Source of the DNA: Roseburia sp. AM59-24XD
GTDB taxonomy: Bacteria; Bacillota; Clostridia; Lachnospirales; Lachnospiraceae
Direction: 5' to 3'
Assembly (NCBI RefSeq): GCF_003478445.1
Contig: NZ_QUET01000012.1
Location: forward strand, 1-64,000
DNA length: 64,000 nucleotides
Position 1 is the first letter of the stretch. Each line of letters starts with the position of its first letter. The position numbers and the translations under genes were made by a program. Under the pieces are notes generated by a model. It saw only the letters and a list, made by a program, of their open reading frames with translations, did no database searches and was not told where the DNA came from. Of the stretch, positions 37,222 through 46,011 are shown piece by piece.

Positions 37222-38481
37222 ATGAATCTACAAACCGCACCAATGGGCTGGAACAGCTGGGACTGCTATGGTGCCGCTGTCACGGAAGATATTGTCCGTG
37301 ACAACGCAGCCTTTATGGCAGAGCATCTCAAGCAGTACGGCTGGGAATATATTACCGTGGATATCCAGTGGGCAGAACCAACGGCACAGAACCATGAATA
37401 TCATCCGTTTACAGAGCTTTGCATGGACGAATATTCCCGCCTGATCCCCGCTGTTAACCGTTTTCCTTCTTCGGCAGACGGTAAGGGCTTCGCTCCGCTG
37501 GCAGAGTATGTTCACTCTCTCGGCTTGAAGTTCGGTATCCACATTATGCGTGGAATTCCACGTCAGGCCGTTCATCAGAACACGCCGATCAAAGGAAGCA
37601 CACAGACCGCCAGACAGATTGCCAAGACAGACAGCATCTGTCACTGGAATACAGATATGTACGGTGTCAACCCGGATGCCGATGGTGCCAAAGCATATTA
37701 CGACAGCCTGTTTGAGCTTTACGCTTCCTGGGGCGTTGATTTTATCAAGTGCGATGACATCGCAAGAGAGCTTCCTCATGAGGAGTCTGAGCTGATCCTT
37801 TTGTCTCAGTCGCTAAAGGATTGTGGCAGAGACATGGTCTTAAGCCTGTCACCGGGACCGGCTCTGATCGAGAAAGCTGAGCTTTATAAGCAGACATCCA
37901 ACATGTGGCGTATCACCGATGATTTCTGGGATTCCTGGCCGCAGCTTTATGATATGTTTGACCGTGCAAGGCAGTGGTGCATCCACACCGGCCATGGCTG
38001 TTATCCGGATGCGGACATGCTGCCGATCGGTCCGATCAAGCAGGACTATGACCCGGCTCTTCGCACCGAGTTTACGCAGGATGAACAGATCACAATGATG
38101 TCTCTGTGGAGCATCTTCCGCTCTCCTCTGATCATCGGCGGTGAGATGACCGGATTTGATGATTTCACAATGGGACTGATCACCAACGAGGAGATTCTGA
38201 AAATGCACCGCAATGCCCGCCATTCCCACCCGGTATGGCAGAAGCTGATCGACGGCACCGAACACATCCTCTGGACCGCTGTCAGCAGCGAGGGCGGACA
38301 GTATGCCGCTATCTTTAACACCGACGAGAAGGACAGTGAGATCCGGATTCCACTGGAGGATCTTGAAATCTACCATCCGGTACGATCCACAGAGCTTTGG
38401 AGCGGACAGACCGCCGAGGCAATAGAGACGATCAATGTCTCCTTGAAAAAGCACGGAGCTGCTGTTTTCTATTTAAGTTAA
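37222..38481 (+). CDS. GH27 alpha-galactosidase (or alpha-N-acetylgalactosaminidase)
   Basis: A 419-residue glycoside hydrolase of family 27/36 clan D. The barrel opens with PMGWNSWDCYG. The probable nucleophile is Asp178 in FIKCDD and the acid/base is Asp234 in WRITDDFWDSW, aligned to the human enzyme motif WRNFADI. LGLKFGIHIMRGIP and a C-terminal beta domain with AAIFNTDEKD also fit. No signal peptide is present, so it acts on imported oligosaccharides such as raffinose-type sugars or plant galactosides in the cytoplasm, an inference from location. The GIHIMRGIP segment differs from plant enzymes and may alter specificity. It probably shares a transcript with yqeY. A large hairpin follows. 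Confidence 0.87.
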   Translation: MNLQTAPMGWNSWDCYGAAVTEDIVRDNAAFMAEHLKQYGWEYITVDIQWAEPTAQNHEYHPFTELCMDEYSRLIPAVNRFPSSADGKGFAPLAEYVHSLGLKFGIHIMRGIPRQAVHQNTPIKGSTQTARQIAKTDSICHWNTDMYGVNPDADGAKAYYDSLFELYASWGVDFIKCDDIARELPHEESELILLSQSLKDCGRDMVLSLSPGPALIEKAELYKQTSNMWRITDDFWDSWPQLYDMFDRARQWCIHTGHGCYPDADMLPIGPIKQDYDPALRTEFTQDEQITMMSLWSIFRSPLIIGGEMTGFDDFTMGLITNEEILKMHRNARHSHPVWQKLIDGTEHILWTAVSSEGGQYAAIFNTDEKDSEIRIPLEDLEIYHPVRSTELWSGQTAEAIETINVSLKKHGAAVFYLS

Positions 38482-38504
38482 GGAGATACAAGCATTTTCC
38501 TTGA

Positions 38505-38565
38505 CATGTAAGAACAAGAAGCGCGAAACAGTTTGAAATTGTTTCGCGCTTCTTATTCTTACATG
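38505..38565. terminator. Long bidirectional hairpin terminator
   Basis: A 26-bp stem (left arm 38505-38530, right arm 38540-38565) with one G-U pair and a 9-nt loop. The core AAGCGCGAAACA/TGTTTCGCGCTT is GC-rich, with the TTCTTATTCTT tract on the plus side. It lies between converging genes, just three bases from the deaminase stop codon. Confidence 0.75.
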
Positions 38566-38568
38566 CCA

Positions 38569-39057
38569 TTAATATCCGCGGACACCGTCCAGGGAATCGT
38601 CATGGTCGATCCATTCCTGCACCATGATCTCTCTGTAATCATCCTGCGTATCACGGATCACAACCTTTTCAATGCCTGCGTTAATGATCATTTTCTTGCA
38701 CATCGAGCAGCTGTTGGAGTTTTTCACATAGCGTCCGGTTGCCACCTCGCGCCCGGACAGATAAAGCGTACTCCCGATCATTTTCTCACGCTCCGCACTG
38801 ATGATCGCATTGGCTTCTGCATGAACGCTGCGGCAAAGCTCATATCGCTCTCCTCTCGGAATCTCCATTTCCTGACGGATACATCTTCCCAGATCACTGC
38901 AGTTCTTCCGTCCTCTCGGCGCTCCCACATAACCTGTAGAAATGACCTCGTCATTCTTGACGATCACCGCACCGTAATGACGTCGCAAACAGGTTCCCCT
39001 TTTCGATACGACATCTGCCAGATCCAGATAATAATTTGTCTTATCTCTTCTTGCCAT
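38569..39057 (-). CDS. dCMP/cytidine deaminase family protein (ComEB-like)
   Basis: A 162-residue zinc-dependent deaminase. The proton-shuttle and zinc motif is VHAEANAI. The second zinc motif is SNSCSMCKKMIINAGI, with cysteines spaced CxxC. TGYVGAPRGRKNCSDLGRCI resembles dCMP deaminase allosteric or structural regions. It most likely converts dCMP to dUMP for thymidylate synthesis. The PCxxC of typical family members reads SCSMC here, a modest deviation. The start at 39057 has AAAGG about ten bases upstream. A TTG three codons earlier is less likely. Confidence 0.82.
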   Translation of the reverse strand: MARRDKTNYYLDLADVVSKRGTCLRRHYGAVIVKNDEVISTGYVGAPRGRKNCSDLGRCIRQEMEIPRGERYELCRSVHAEANAIISAEREKMIGSTLYLSGREVATGRYVKNSNSCSMCKKMIINAGIEKVVIRDTQDDYREIMVQEWIDHDDSLDGVRGY

Positions 39058-39154
39058 ATTTACCAAGCCTTTCCCAAAATCTGAAATCTCCCAGCTATAT
39101 TCAAAGCAAAACTTCTTACTTGTATTGCCTCAGTGCTTTCATCATATCACCCGG

Positions 39155-41149
39155 TTACCGGTCAACAATCTCAACGATATTACCGTCCGGATCTGCCACA
39201 CATGCGGTAAACTCGCCCCACTCATTGCCAGCCGGTCCGGTCACATGCTGTGCACCGCAGCCGAGACATTTCTGATATAAACTCTCCACATCTCCGGTCA
39301 GAATACGCAGATGGAAATGATTCGTCACACCACCGCCATAACCATAACCACGGCAGGTAAGACGCTCATAATCTCTTCGTCCAACCATCGTAAGCACCAT
39401 ATCATCTTTCTTACAATACGCTCTGCTTCCCTGCTGTTCCATCTCAAAGCCAAGTGCATTACGGTAGAAATCCATCATCCGTCCCATATCCTCTGTCATC
39501 AGAATGATTCCTGCTATTTGAGGAGTGTTCTGTGTGTCCGTATTTTTGGACACTACGGCCTGTCCCGATACATTTTGATCAGCCTTGCTTTCTACGGCTT
39601 CTGCGTTTTCCACTGTCTCCTGTGCAGCTTCCGTCTTACCTGCTGCATCCTCCTGCGCATTTTCATTATCTTCACAGGCTGTCACCGGGTTCTCCTGTCC
39701 ATTCACCGACTCTGTATCTTGATTCGCAACTGTGCCCTCCGGCTGCGTGGACATCTCTGTCTTTGAGACAGGCTGCGCGTTCCACAATCCATCATCTGCC
39801 TGCTCCGTCTCTCTCTGTCCAACATATAGTACAGTACCTGTATTGGCAGGCAGCGTCACACAAAGTCTTCCATCCTGAAGTCTGACATTCTCTGCACAAC
39901 CAAGCAGGTCTGTAACCTTGCCGTCCACCGGCACGCCAAACTCCAGCACTGCCGTATTATCATCACAATTCAATGCTGTCACCATACAGCTTCCGTCTAA
40001 CACTCTGCCATATGCAAACTGGCGGTTGGTCAGATGCAGTTCCTGATATGCTCCATCGGTCAGCTCCGGATATTGCTTCTTCATTGCTCCAAGCTTCGCA
40101 CAAAGTGCCGTCACCGGATTCTTCTCTACGGTGTCCACAAAATCGGACAGTTCCAGATACGGACGTAAATTCCAGTCAGAGCCCTGCTCCTTCTTTCCTT
40201 CAATGCCAAACTCAGATCCATAATAAACAGAGGGAATTCCATACAACGTATAAACCAGAAGTGTTACCAGCTTTAGGTGCTCCTTCTGATTCAGCTTCGT
40301 ATAAATCCTCTCCACGTCGTGATTGTCCGCAAAGGTATACAGACGGCTGCCACGGCAGATGTCATTTAAACGTCGGATCGTATGAGCGATCTCGAAATAA
40401 TTGTGATCATTGTGACCGGAATAAAGTCCTTTATGCAGTTCATAATTTGTGACACAATGAAGCGTCTGGTCATTGACCCATCTGCTGTAATCGCCATGGA
40501 TCACTTCGCCCATCAGCCAGAAATCCTCCTTCATCTGAGCAGTCTCATGACGCATTCCCTTCATGAAATCAAAATCAAGCACATCTGCCGCATCCAGACG
40601 GATTCCATCGATATCAAACGTATCGATCCAGAAACGAATCACATCATAAAGATACTGCATTACCGCAGGATTACGCTGATTCAGCTTCACCAGAAGATTG
40701 TAGCCGCCCCAGTTCTCATAGGAAAAGCCATCGTTATACTCATTATTGCCACCAAAATTCACATTACAGAACCAATCACGGTACTGGGAAGTTTCACGGT
40801 TCTTCTGCAGATCCTCAAAGGCAAAGAAGCGTCGTCCGACATGATTAAACACACCGTCCACAACGACCTTTACTCCCATATCATGACAATAGTCCACAAA
40901 GTCTCTGAAATCCTCATTGGTACCAAGGCGGATGTCCACCTTCTTGTAATCCGTTGTCTCATAGCCATGTCCCACCGACTCAAAAAGCGGTCCGATGTAA
41001 ATTGCCGTAAAGCCCAGATCACAGGCATGCTTTGCCCACTGTTTCAACTGCCCGAAATGGCTCTCTGGGACTCCTGTGTTCTCTTTGCTGCATCCGCAAA
41101 GTCCCAACGGATAGATGTGATAAAATACTGCACTGTCATACCATGCCAT
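39155..41149 (-). CDS. GH13 alpha-amylase family enzyme fused to a glyoxalase-fold (VOC) domain
   Basis: A 664-residue protein without a signal peptide. Residues about 5-400 form a GH13 barrel: DGVFNHVG (about 98-105), nucleophile Asp186 in DGIRLDAAD, acid/base Glu215 in LMGEV, Asp278 in DNHD, and YYGSEFGIEG. A beta-sandwich domain C covers about 375-444. A Glu/Asn/Ala-rich linker of about 100 residues (445-543) then joins a VOC domain (about 544-664; IILMTEDMGRMMDFYRNALG, NHFHLRI, DPDGNIVEIVDR). The barrel resembles cytoplasmic cyclomaltodextrinase/maltogenic types. The VOC part keeps one His and the final Glu of the metal site, but the first ligand position is not His. The frame is continuous through the linker with no frameshift sign. 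The substrate of the VOC domain is unknown. Confidence 0.87.
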   Translation of the reverse strand: MAWYDSAVFYHIYPLGLCGCSKENTGVPESHFGQLKQWAKHACDLGFTAIYIGPLFESVGHGYETTDYKKVDIRLGTNEDFRDFVDYCHDMGVKVVVDGVFNHVGRRFFAFEDLQKNRETSQYRDWFCNVNFGGNNEYNDGFSYENWGGYNLLVKLNQRNPAVMQYLYDVIRFWIDTFDIDGIRLDAADVLDFDFMKGMRHETAQMKEDFWLMGEVIHGDYSRWVNDQTLHCVTNYELHKGLYSGHNDHNYFEIAHTIRRLNDICRGSRLYTFADNHDVERIYTKLNQKEHLKLVTLLVYTLYGIPSVYYGSEFGIEGKKEQGSDWNLRPYLELSDFVDTVEKNPVTALCAKLGAMKKQYPELTDGAYQELHLTNRQFAYGRVLDGSCMVTALNCDDNTAVLEFGVPVDGKVTDLLGCAENVRLQDGRLCVTLPANTGTVLYVGQRETEQADDGLWNAQPVSKTEMSTQPEGTVANQDTESVNGQENPVTACEDNENAQEDAAGKTEAAQETVENAEAVESKADQNVSGQAVVSKNTDTQNTPQIAGIILMTEDMGRMMDFYRNALGFEMEQQGSRAYCKKDDMVLTMVGRRDYERLTCRGYGYGGGVTNHFHLRILTGDVESLYQKCLGCGAQHVTGPAGNEWGEFTACVADPDGNIVEIVDR

Positions 41150-41205
41150 AGTTTTCCTCTTTCTGCGCTCCCTGCGCGCTTTATATTATGTAGTTCATTC
41201 TGTCA

Positions 41206-42894
41206 TTAAAATACTACCGGCTGATCGAGACATTTCTGCTCAAACTCTTCTGCCGGAACCGGCCGGGAGAAATAATATCCCTGAATATAATCCGGTTTCA
41301 GACCAAGGACACATTTAAAATCCTCCTCCGTCTCCACACCCTCATAGCACACAGTCAGATTCAGAGAATGTGCCAGCTCGGTAAACTGCTTCACCACAAG
41401 ATAATCATACTTGCTGTGTGTGATATTCCGGATAAAGGACTGATCGATCTTTACCAGATCAAACGTCATATCCTTCACATAGCGAAGATTCGAATAGCCT
41501 GTGCCGAAATCATCGATTGCTAACGGGATGGATTCATCCTTAAAGGAACGCAAGACTCTTGCAGCCACGCCGCTCTCAATCTCTCCGCTCTCCGTCACCT
41601 CGATCATCAGAACGCTCTTGTCCACATTGAGCGTATCGATCAGAAACAGAATATCCTGCAGTGCATTACTCTTCTTAATCTGCACAAAGGAAAGATTTAC
41701 ATTCATCCGGAACCCCGGCACAACCTTCTGCCACTTCACACACTGCTGTATTGCCGTCCGCGTGATCCAGCGCCCCAGCGGAATAATAAGACCTGTCTCC
41801 TCCAGCATCGGAATAAACTGTCCCGGTGACATGAAACCAAACTTCTTGCTGTGCCAGCGGATCAATGCCTCGGCTCCAAGGATCTTTTTCTTTGCAATAT
41901 TGACCACCGGCTGATAGTACAGTTCAAAGCCCTGAAAATCATTTTCAATGTCCTTTCGAAGCTCCTCCTGAACATCCAGCGCATGGACATATTCCTCGTA
42001 AACGGCATACGAATATCTCATACAGTTATTCTTGCCGCTGATCTTCGCCTGATGCAATGCAAAGCCAACATACTCGATCAGCTTTCCGACATCCCGGTCC
42101 TCCTTATGGAAATAAACACTTCCGGCAGAAATCGTGAAATAGATCATATGACCGCCCTCTGAAAAAATCTGGTCGATCTTATCACGGATTTTCTTGTACA
42201 ATGCTTTAGCCGGATCCTCTTTCTTCTCATGAAAGATCCCCGGAACAAGGATTGCCATCTCATCTCCGCCCATACGGTATACCTTGCCGGTATCTCCGAC
42301 AACCTTTTTGATACATTCTGCCATATTCAGCAGAACCTCATTGCCGACCTCACTGCCGCATTTCTCATTGATCTCCTTGAAATTATCGATACCGATCTGC
42401 AGCAGATATCCCTCCAGCCGATCCTCCTCAGACATTCTCCGAAGCTGATTCTTCAGGGAATGTTCCCGGTACAGACCGGTCACACCATCAATCTTACTCT
42501 TCTTGCCGATATCGGTAATTCTTCCGATCAGAAATTCCGGCTTTCCATCTGCGTCATTGACAACCTGTCCACGGCAGGATATCCATACCGGCTTTCCATT
42601 CCTTCCTACCCATCTATATTCCATATCATGTTCTGTTGACCGTCCGGTAATAATATCCTGCAGATTCTGCTCCAGCATCGGATAATCCTGCGGATATACG
42701 ATACTTTCCAGTGCTTTAAACGCATTCGACATCTCTGTCGCTTCAAACGGAAAAATCTTAGTTGCACTGTCCGAAATCATATACCGGTTGTTCTGCAGAT
42801 CCAGTACAAACAAATAATCATCCGTGCATTTTCCGAGAACAGAAAACACATGACTGTACATTTGCATTTCATCGCTGACTGTTTTATCTCCCAT
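41206..42894 (-). CDS. PAS-GGDEF-EAL c-di-GMP turnover protein
   Basis: A 562-residue soluble protein with a PAS-like sensor (about 1-130), a GGDEF domain (about 140-290) with near-intact active site MGGDEM and the ID-NF-K metal region, and an EAL domain (about 300-555). The EAL domain has EALIR, NVNLSF, EVTES, DDFGTGYS, VKIDQ, YEGVE and QGYYFS. Both synthesis and hydrolysis of c-di-GMP are possible, and one activity usually dominates in such hybrids. It has the same architecture as the protein at 383-2074, whose GGDEF site is degenerate, so the two look like diverged paralogues. The start has AAAGGCGGG upstream. It lies 113 bp after the LacI-type GGDEF gene. Confidence 0.9.
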   Translation of the reverse strand: MGDKTVSDEMQMYSHVFSVLGKCTDDYLFVLDLQNNRYMISDSATKIFPFEATEMSNAFKALESIVYPQDYPMLEQNLQDIITGRSTEHDMEYRWVGRNGKPVWISCRGQVVNDADGKPEFLIGRITDIGKKSKIDGVTGLYREHSLKNQLRRMSEEDRLEGYLLQIGIDNFKEINEKCGSEVGNEVLLNMAECIKKVVGDTGKVYRMGGDEMAILVPGIFHEKKEDPAKALYKKIRDKIDQIFSEGGHMIYFTISAGSVYFHKEDRDVGKLIEYVGFALHQAKISGKNNCMRYSYAVYEEYVHALDVQEELRKDIENDFQGFELYYQPVVNIAKKKILGAEALIRWHSKKFGFMSPGQFIPMLEETGLIIPLGRWITRTAIQQCVKWQKVVPGFRMNVNLSFVQIKKSNALQDILFLIDTLNVDKSVLMIEVTESGEIESGVAARVLRSFKDESIPLAIDDFGTGYSNLRYVKDMTFDLVKIDQSFIRNITHSKYDYLVVKQFTELAHSLNLTVCYEGVETEEDFKCVLGLKPDYIQGYYFSRPVPAEEFEQKCLDQPVVF

Positions 42895-43007
42895 GACAAC
42901 ACCCGCCTTTCCTCACCGCACAGACATTGCGGTATTTATTTAATTCTTCTTCATAAGTTCATTGATTCAGAATCGTCCCTGCCCATCCAGCGTAAGCCCT
43001 GAACCCT

Positions 43008-44924
43008 TTATACTCTGCGTCTTGCCCGTATGCTATGATGTCTCACCTTACAATCATACATATTATCATCCGCCTTCTTCATCAGCTCGTCGATATCATC
43101 TACATCATGGATCGGCTCCAGGATCACGCCCGTGCTTGCTCCCAGCTCATACGGCTTATTCTCTGCCTGATTCCAGTCATCGATCCACAGTAGCAACCGC
43201 TTCTGAAAGCCTGCCACAAAGTCCTCCGGAACCTTTCCTTCATTCCAGAGACAGACTGCGACATACTCGTCTCCGCCAAATCTCGCACAGATTCCATTGT
43301 CTCCTGCCGCCTCGACAAGTGCATCTGCTACTGCCCGGATCGCAACATCTCCCTCTCCGTGGCCATGTGTGTCATTGATGCTCTTAAGATGGTCCAGATC
43401 CACAGATGCAAGAAAGATATAGCATTTCTTTCCTTTTAACGACTTCATGCGGCTTGCAAGCTCTCCATAAAAGCCCCTGCGGTTGTACAGCCCGGTCAGC
43501 GAATCCCTGATATACATATCATATAGCTGCGACTGGTTTCTGACAATACCAAGGATCTGAGACATTGCCATCATAAAATCCTTCAGGCGCTCATAATCAA
43601 ACTCCTTATCACTGCATTCCAGCGATATATAACCATAAACCTCATTCTGCCAGTGCAGCGGAAGATACAAAAGCCTGTCCGTCTTCTCAAGGATCTCCTG
43701 CGGGATCATATCAATGCTGTGGCTTTTCACTTTAAGGAGCGGAAGTGACGTCTTTCCGTCCCTCTGTTCCAACAGAAGAAGAATATCATCCTTCCGGAAA
43801 CCCTTCGATATCGGTATATCCGTGTGACGACAGAAGTATTCATTCACAAACACCTGACAGTCTCCATCTATCATATCCGGCGCACATTCCGGAAAACGCT
43901 TCAGAACATCCAGCATAGAATGTCCCTCCGTCATCTCTGTCATCATCTCGAAGATCCGGTCAATGTGAATCTGCTTTCTGTCGATACGGTCATTTAACTC
44001 CAGTACATACTGATTCGATGGCTGGAAATGGATCGGTGCGCAGCCACAGGATTCTCCCCGCAAAATATGAAATGGCACCAGCACGGACTGTGGTGCCGTC
44101 TCCGGATCCGTCTCGACACGTTTCACAATATGCATAATCTGCTCTGCAATCTCCTCCTGATCAACACGTCCGGTCGTCAGCCTCGGAATGCAGTATTTAA
44201 TTAGCTCAATGCCATCAAAACCGGTCACGATCACATCCTCCGGCACATGATAACCGTTCTCCTCCAGCACATCGATTACCGCCAGTGCCATTGTATCATT
44301 GGCGCAGATGATCGCATCCGGGAAATCGTCTGTCCTCTCCATCCACTGTTCACAGACGCGGCGTGCCGGCTTTCCCCAGAAATCACCATACGCAATATGC
44401 TCCTGCACTACCGGCATACCGTTTTCCTCAAGCACCTCAACAAAAGCGTCCAGACGCTCCTCCGAAAAGGCATTGCCCTTAAACCCTGCCATAAAATACG
44501 GATTATGTCTGTGATGCCCCTCGATCACATGACGCACCAGCCGCTTAAAGCAGGACAGATAGTCCAAGCGAATGTTGAAGCATTTTTCCAGCTCGTAATC
44601 CACCGTGATCACCGGTGTTCCAACCGCTACCGCTTCATCGCGCAGTCTCAGTAACAGCTCCCTGTGCAGAATCGTCTGCCCCATGAGGATCAGTGCCTTC
44701 AGATCCTTCATCGGAATATTCTCAAAAATGGATGCCTCACCATTGGAATGCGGTGTCGGGAAATCCATCTTGGCAAAGCAGCCAAACACCATAACCTGAT
44801 AACCATTTGCTCTGGCGCACTGATATATGGTATGTGTCAGACCGGACACCTCATGATTCTGAAGCTGTGAAACGCAAATGCCTATAATATTTGATTTTCT
44901 CGGATTGTTATTCTCATTTTTCAT
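43008..44924 (-). CDS. LacI-type ligand-binding domain fused to a GGDEF diguanylate cyclase
   Basis: A 638-residue cytoplasmic protein. Residues about 12-285 form a periplasmic-binding-like fold of the LacI sensor type: IGICVSQLQNHEVSGLTHTI, PVITVDYE, DAIICANDTMALAVIDVLEE, NGYHVPEDVIVTGFDG and TTGRVDQEEIAEQ. No DNA-binding HTH precedes it. A GAF-like or linker region (about 300-460) is followed by a GGDEF domain (about 470-625) with DLDHLKSINDTHGHGEGD and the active site FGGDEY. The design suggests that a small molecule, perhaps a sugar, directly controls c-di-GMP synthesis. That follows from domain families and is not shown. The start has GGGAGTG upstream. Confidence 0.87.
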   Translation of the reverse strand: MKNENNNPRKSNIIGICVSQLQNHEVSGLTHTIYQCARANGYQVMVFGCFAKMDFPTPHSNGEASIFENIPMKDLKALILMGQTILHRELLLRLRDEAVAVGTPVITVDYELEKCFNIRLDYLSCFKRLVRHVIEGHHRHNPYFMAGFKGNAFSEERLDAFVEVLEENGMPVVQEHIAYGDFWGKPARRVCEQWMERTDDFPDAIICANDTMALAVIDVLEENGYHVPEDVIVTGFDGIELIKYCIPRLTTGRVDQEEIAEQIMHIVKRVETDPETAPQSVLVPFHILRGESCGCAPIHFQPSNQYVLELNDRIDRKQIHIDRIFEMMTEMTEGHSMLDVLKRFPECAPDMIDGDCQVFVNEYFCRHTDIPISKGFRKDDILLLLEQRDGKTSLPLLKVKSHSIDMIPQEILEKTDRLLYLPLHWQNEVYGYISLECSDKEFDYERLKDFMMAMSQILGIVRNQSQLYDMYIRDSLTGLYNRRGFYGELASRMKSLKGKKCYIFLASVDLDHLKSINDTHGHGEGDVAIRAVADALVEAAGDNGICARFGGDEYVAVCLWNEGKVPEDFVAGFQKRLLLWIDDWNQAENKPYELGASTGVILEPIHDVDDIDELMKKADDNMYDCKVRHHSIRARRRV

Positions 44925-44980
44925 TTCAGCACTCCCTGCCTTTGGTTTTGCTTATCATTCAGTATATCATAATTCATCAT

Positions 44981-45894
44981 TTATTCCAATGTCTGTGATT
45001 CTTCGGACATTACCACATGATACTGATGCACATAATAGCGGAAGCCCAGAATAAAACAGATCACTGCCGCTGTCAGGATATAGATCGCCGTCTTCCGGTA
45101 GAAGTCCTCTGCATATACTGCCAGAACACTAAGTCCGATCGAGGTCGCATTAAATATAATATGTGTGATCATCGAACCGATGATACTTCCTGTCACCCTC
45201 ACAACCATTCCCAGTAAAATACCAAGAACAAAAGCGTACAAGCCCTGGATCACATTCAGATGGAAAAATCCAAAAAGTGCTGCCTGCATGACATTGGCAA
45301 CCCAGAACGGAAATGCCGGCTTTAAGCGGTCTAAGATCACGCCGCGAAAGATCAGTTCCTCCGCCACCGGTCCGGCCAGCATAACATACGGCACGGTCAG
45401 AATACTCGCTCTGAAATCAAGATTGCCCATCAGCTTCTGATAGGAAACAAATGCATCCGGAAACAACGTTGCCGCCGCACTGACGATCACATTAAATACC
45501 ATACAGGCACCAAAGCCCAGTGCGATCGCACATGGAATCCTTGCTCCCTCAAAGGCCTTCCGGTAGGAAAACGGCCGCTCCCTCCAGGTCCAGCGGTAAT
45601 ACAGGATGCCGCACCACACGATCGCCCCCACTGCATAGACCAGAGAAATGATCATGGAGCAATCACCCAGCGACCCCATCAGAAGCTTTGACAGATCTTC
45701 TCTCGTCCTTCCCTGCACAAACAGTACATACACTCCTGTTACGATCATGCAGAGCTAGATGCGACAAACTGCGTCACAAATGCCCCCAGCAATACAAGCA
45801 GTGCGTGAAACACTGCCGATACACGCAGCCGTTTCAGAAGAACCGCTGTCTCCTTTCCCTCCGTTTCTCTTTGTCTGATATCTTTCTGATCCAT
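44981..45894 (-). CDS. CPBP-family intramembrane metalloprotease (frameshifted)
   Basis: A polytopic membrane protein with the CPBP (CAAX protease/bacteriocin-processing) motifs: AGPVAEELIFRGVI with the glutamate pair, FGFFHLNVIQGLYAF with the conserved His, and SIIGSMITHIIFN. As written, the reading frame opens only at 45748. One base missing between about 45745 and 45760 joins it to an N-terminal piece starting at 45894 (MDQKDIRQRE, first membrane helix VFHALLVLLGAFV), giving 304 residues. The ATG at 45894 has GAGG upstream. Substrates are unknown. Such proteins can process prenylated or exported peptides or serve in immunity to bacteriocins. It lies 56 bp ahead of no obvious partner. Confidence 0.77.
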
Positions 45895-45974
45895 TCTATA
45901 ACCTCATTTCTGTCGGTGATGCCACAATACCTTCAAAGCTGCCGCCTCACCGGTAGTTCCCATACTGCGAAAAC

Positions 45975-45996
45975 GGGGCTGCCTTACGGCAACCCC
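45975..45996 (-). terminator. Terminator after ftsZ
   Basis: A 9-bp stem (GGGGCTGCC with GGCAACCCC, one G-U-type mismatch) and a TTAC loop, followed on the minus strand by GTTTTCG. It closes the dcw cluster 15 bp past the ftsZ stop. Confidence 0.7.
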
Positions 45997-46011
45997 TCTC
46001 GTTTATGTATT

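Noticed and set aside
42901..42935. ACCGCA...TGCGGT hairpin after the LacI-GGDEF gene as a terminator
   Set aside because: The stem is short and no U-tract follows on the minus strand, so read-through to the next c-di-GMP gene remains likely.
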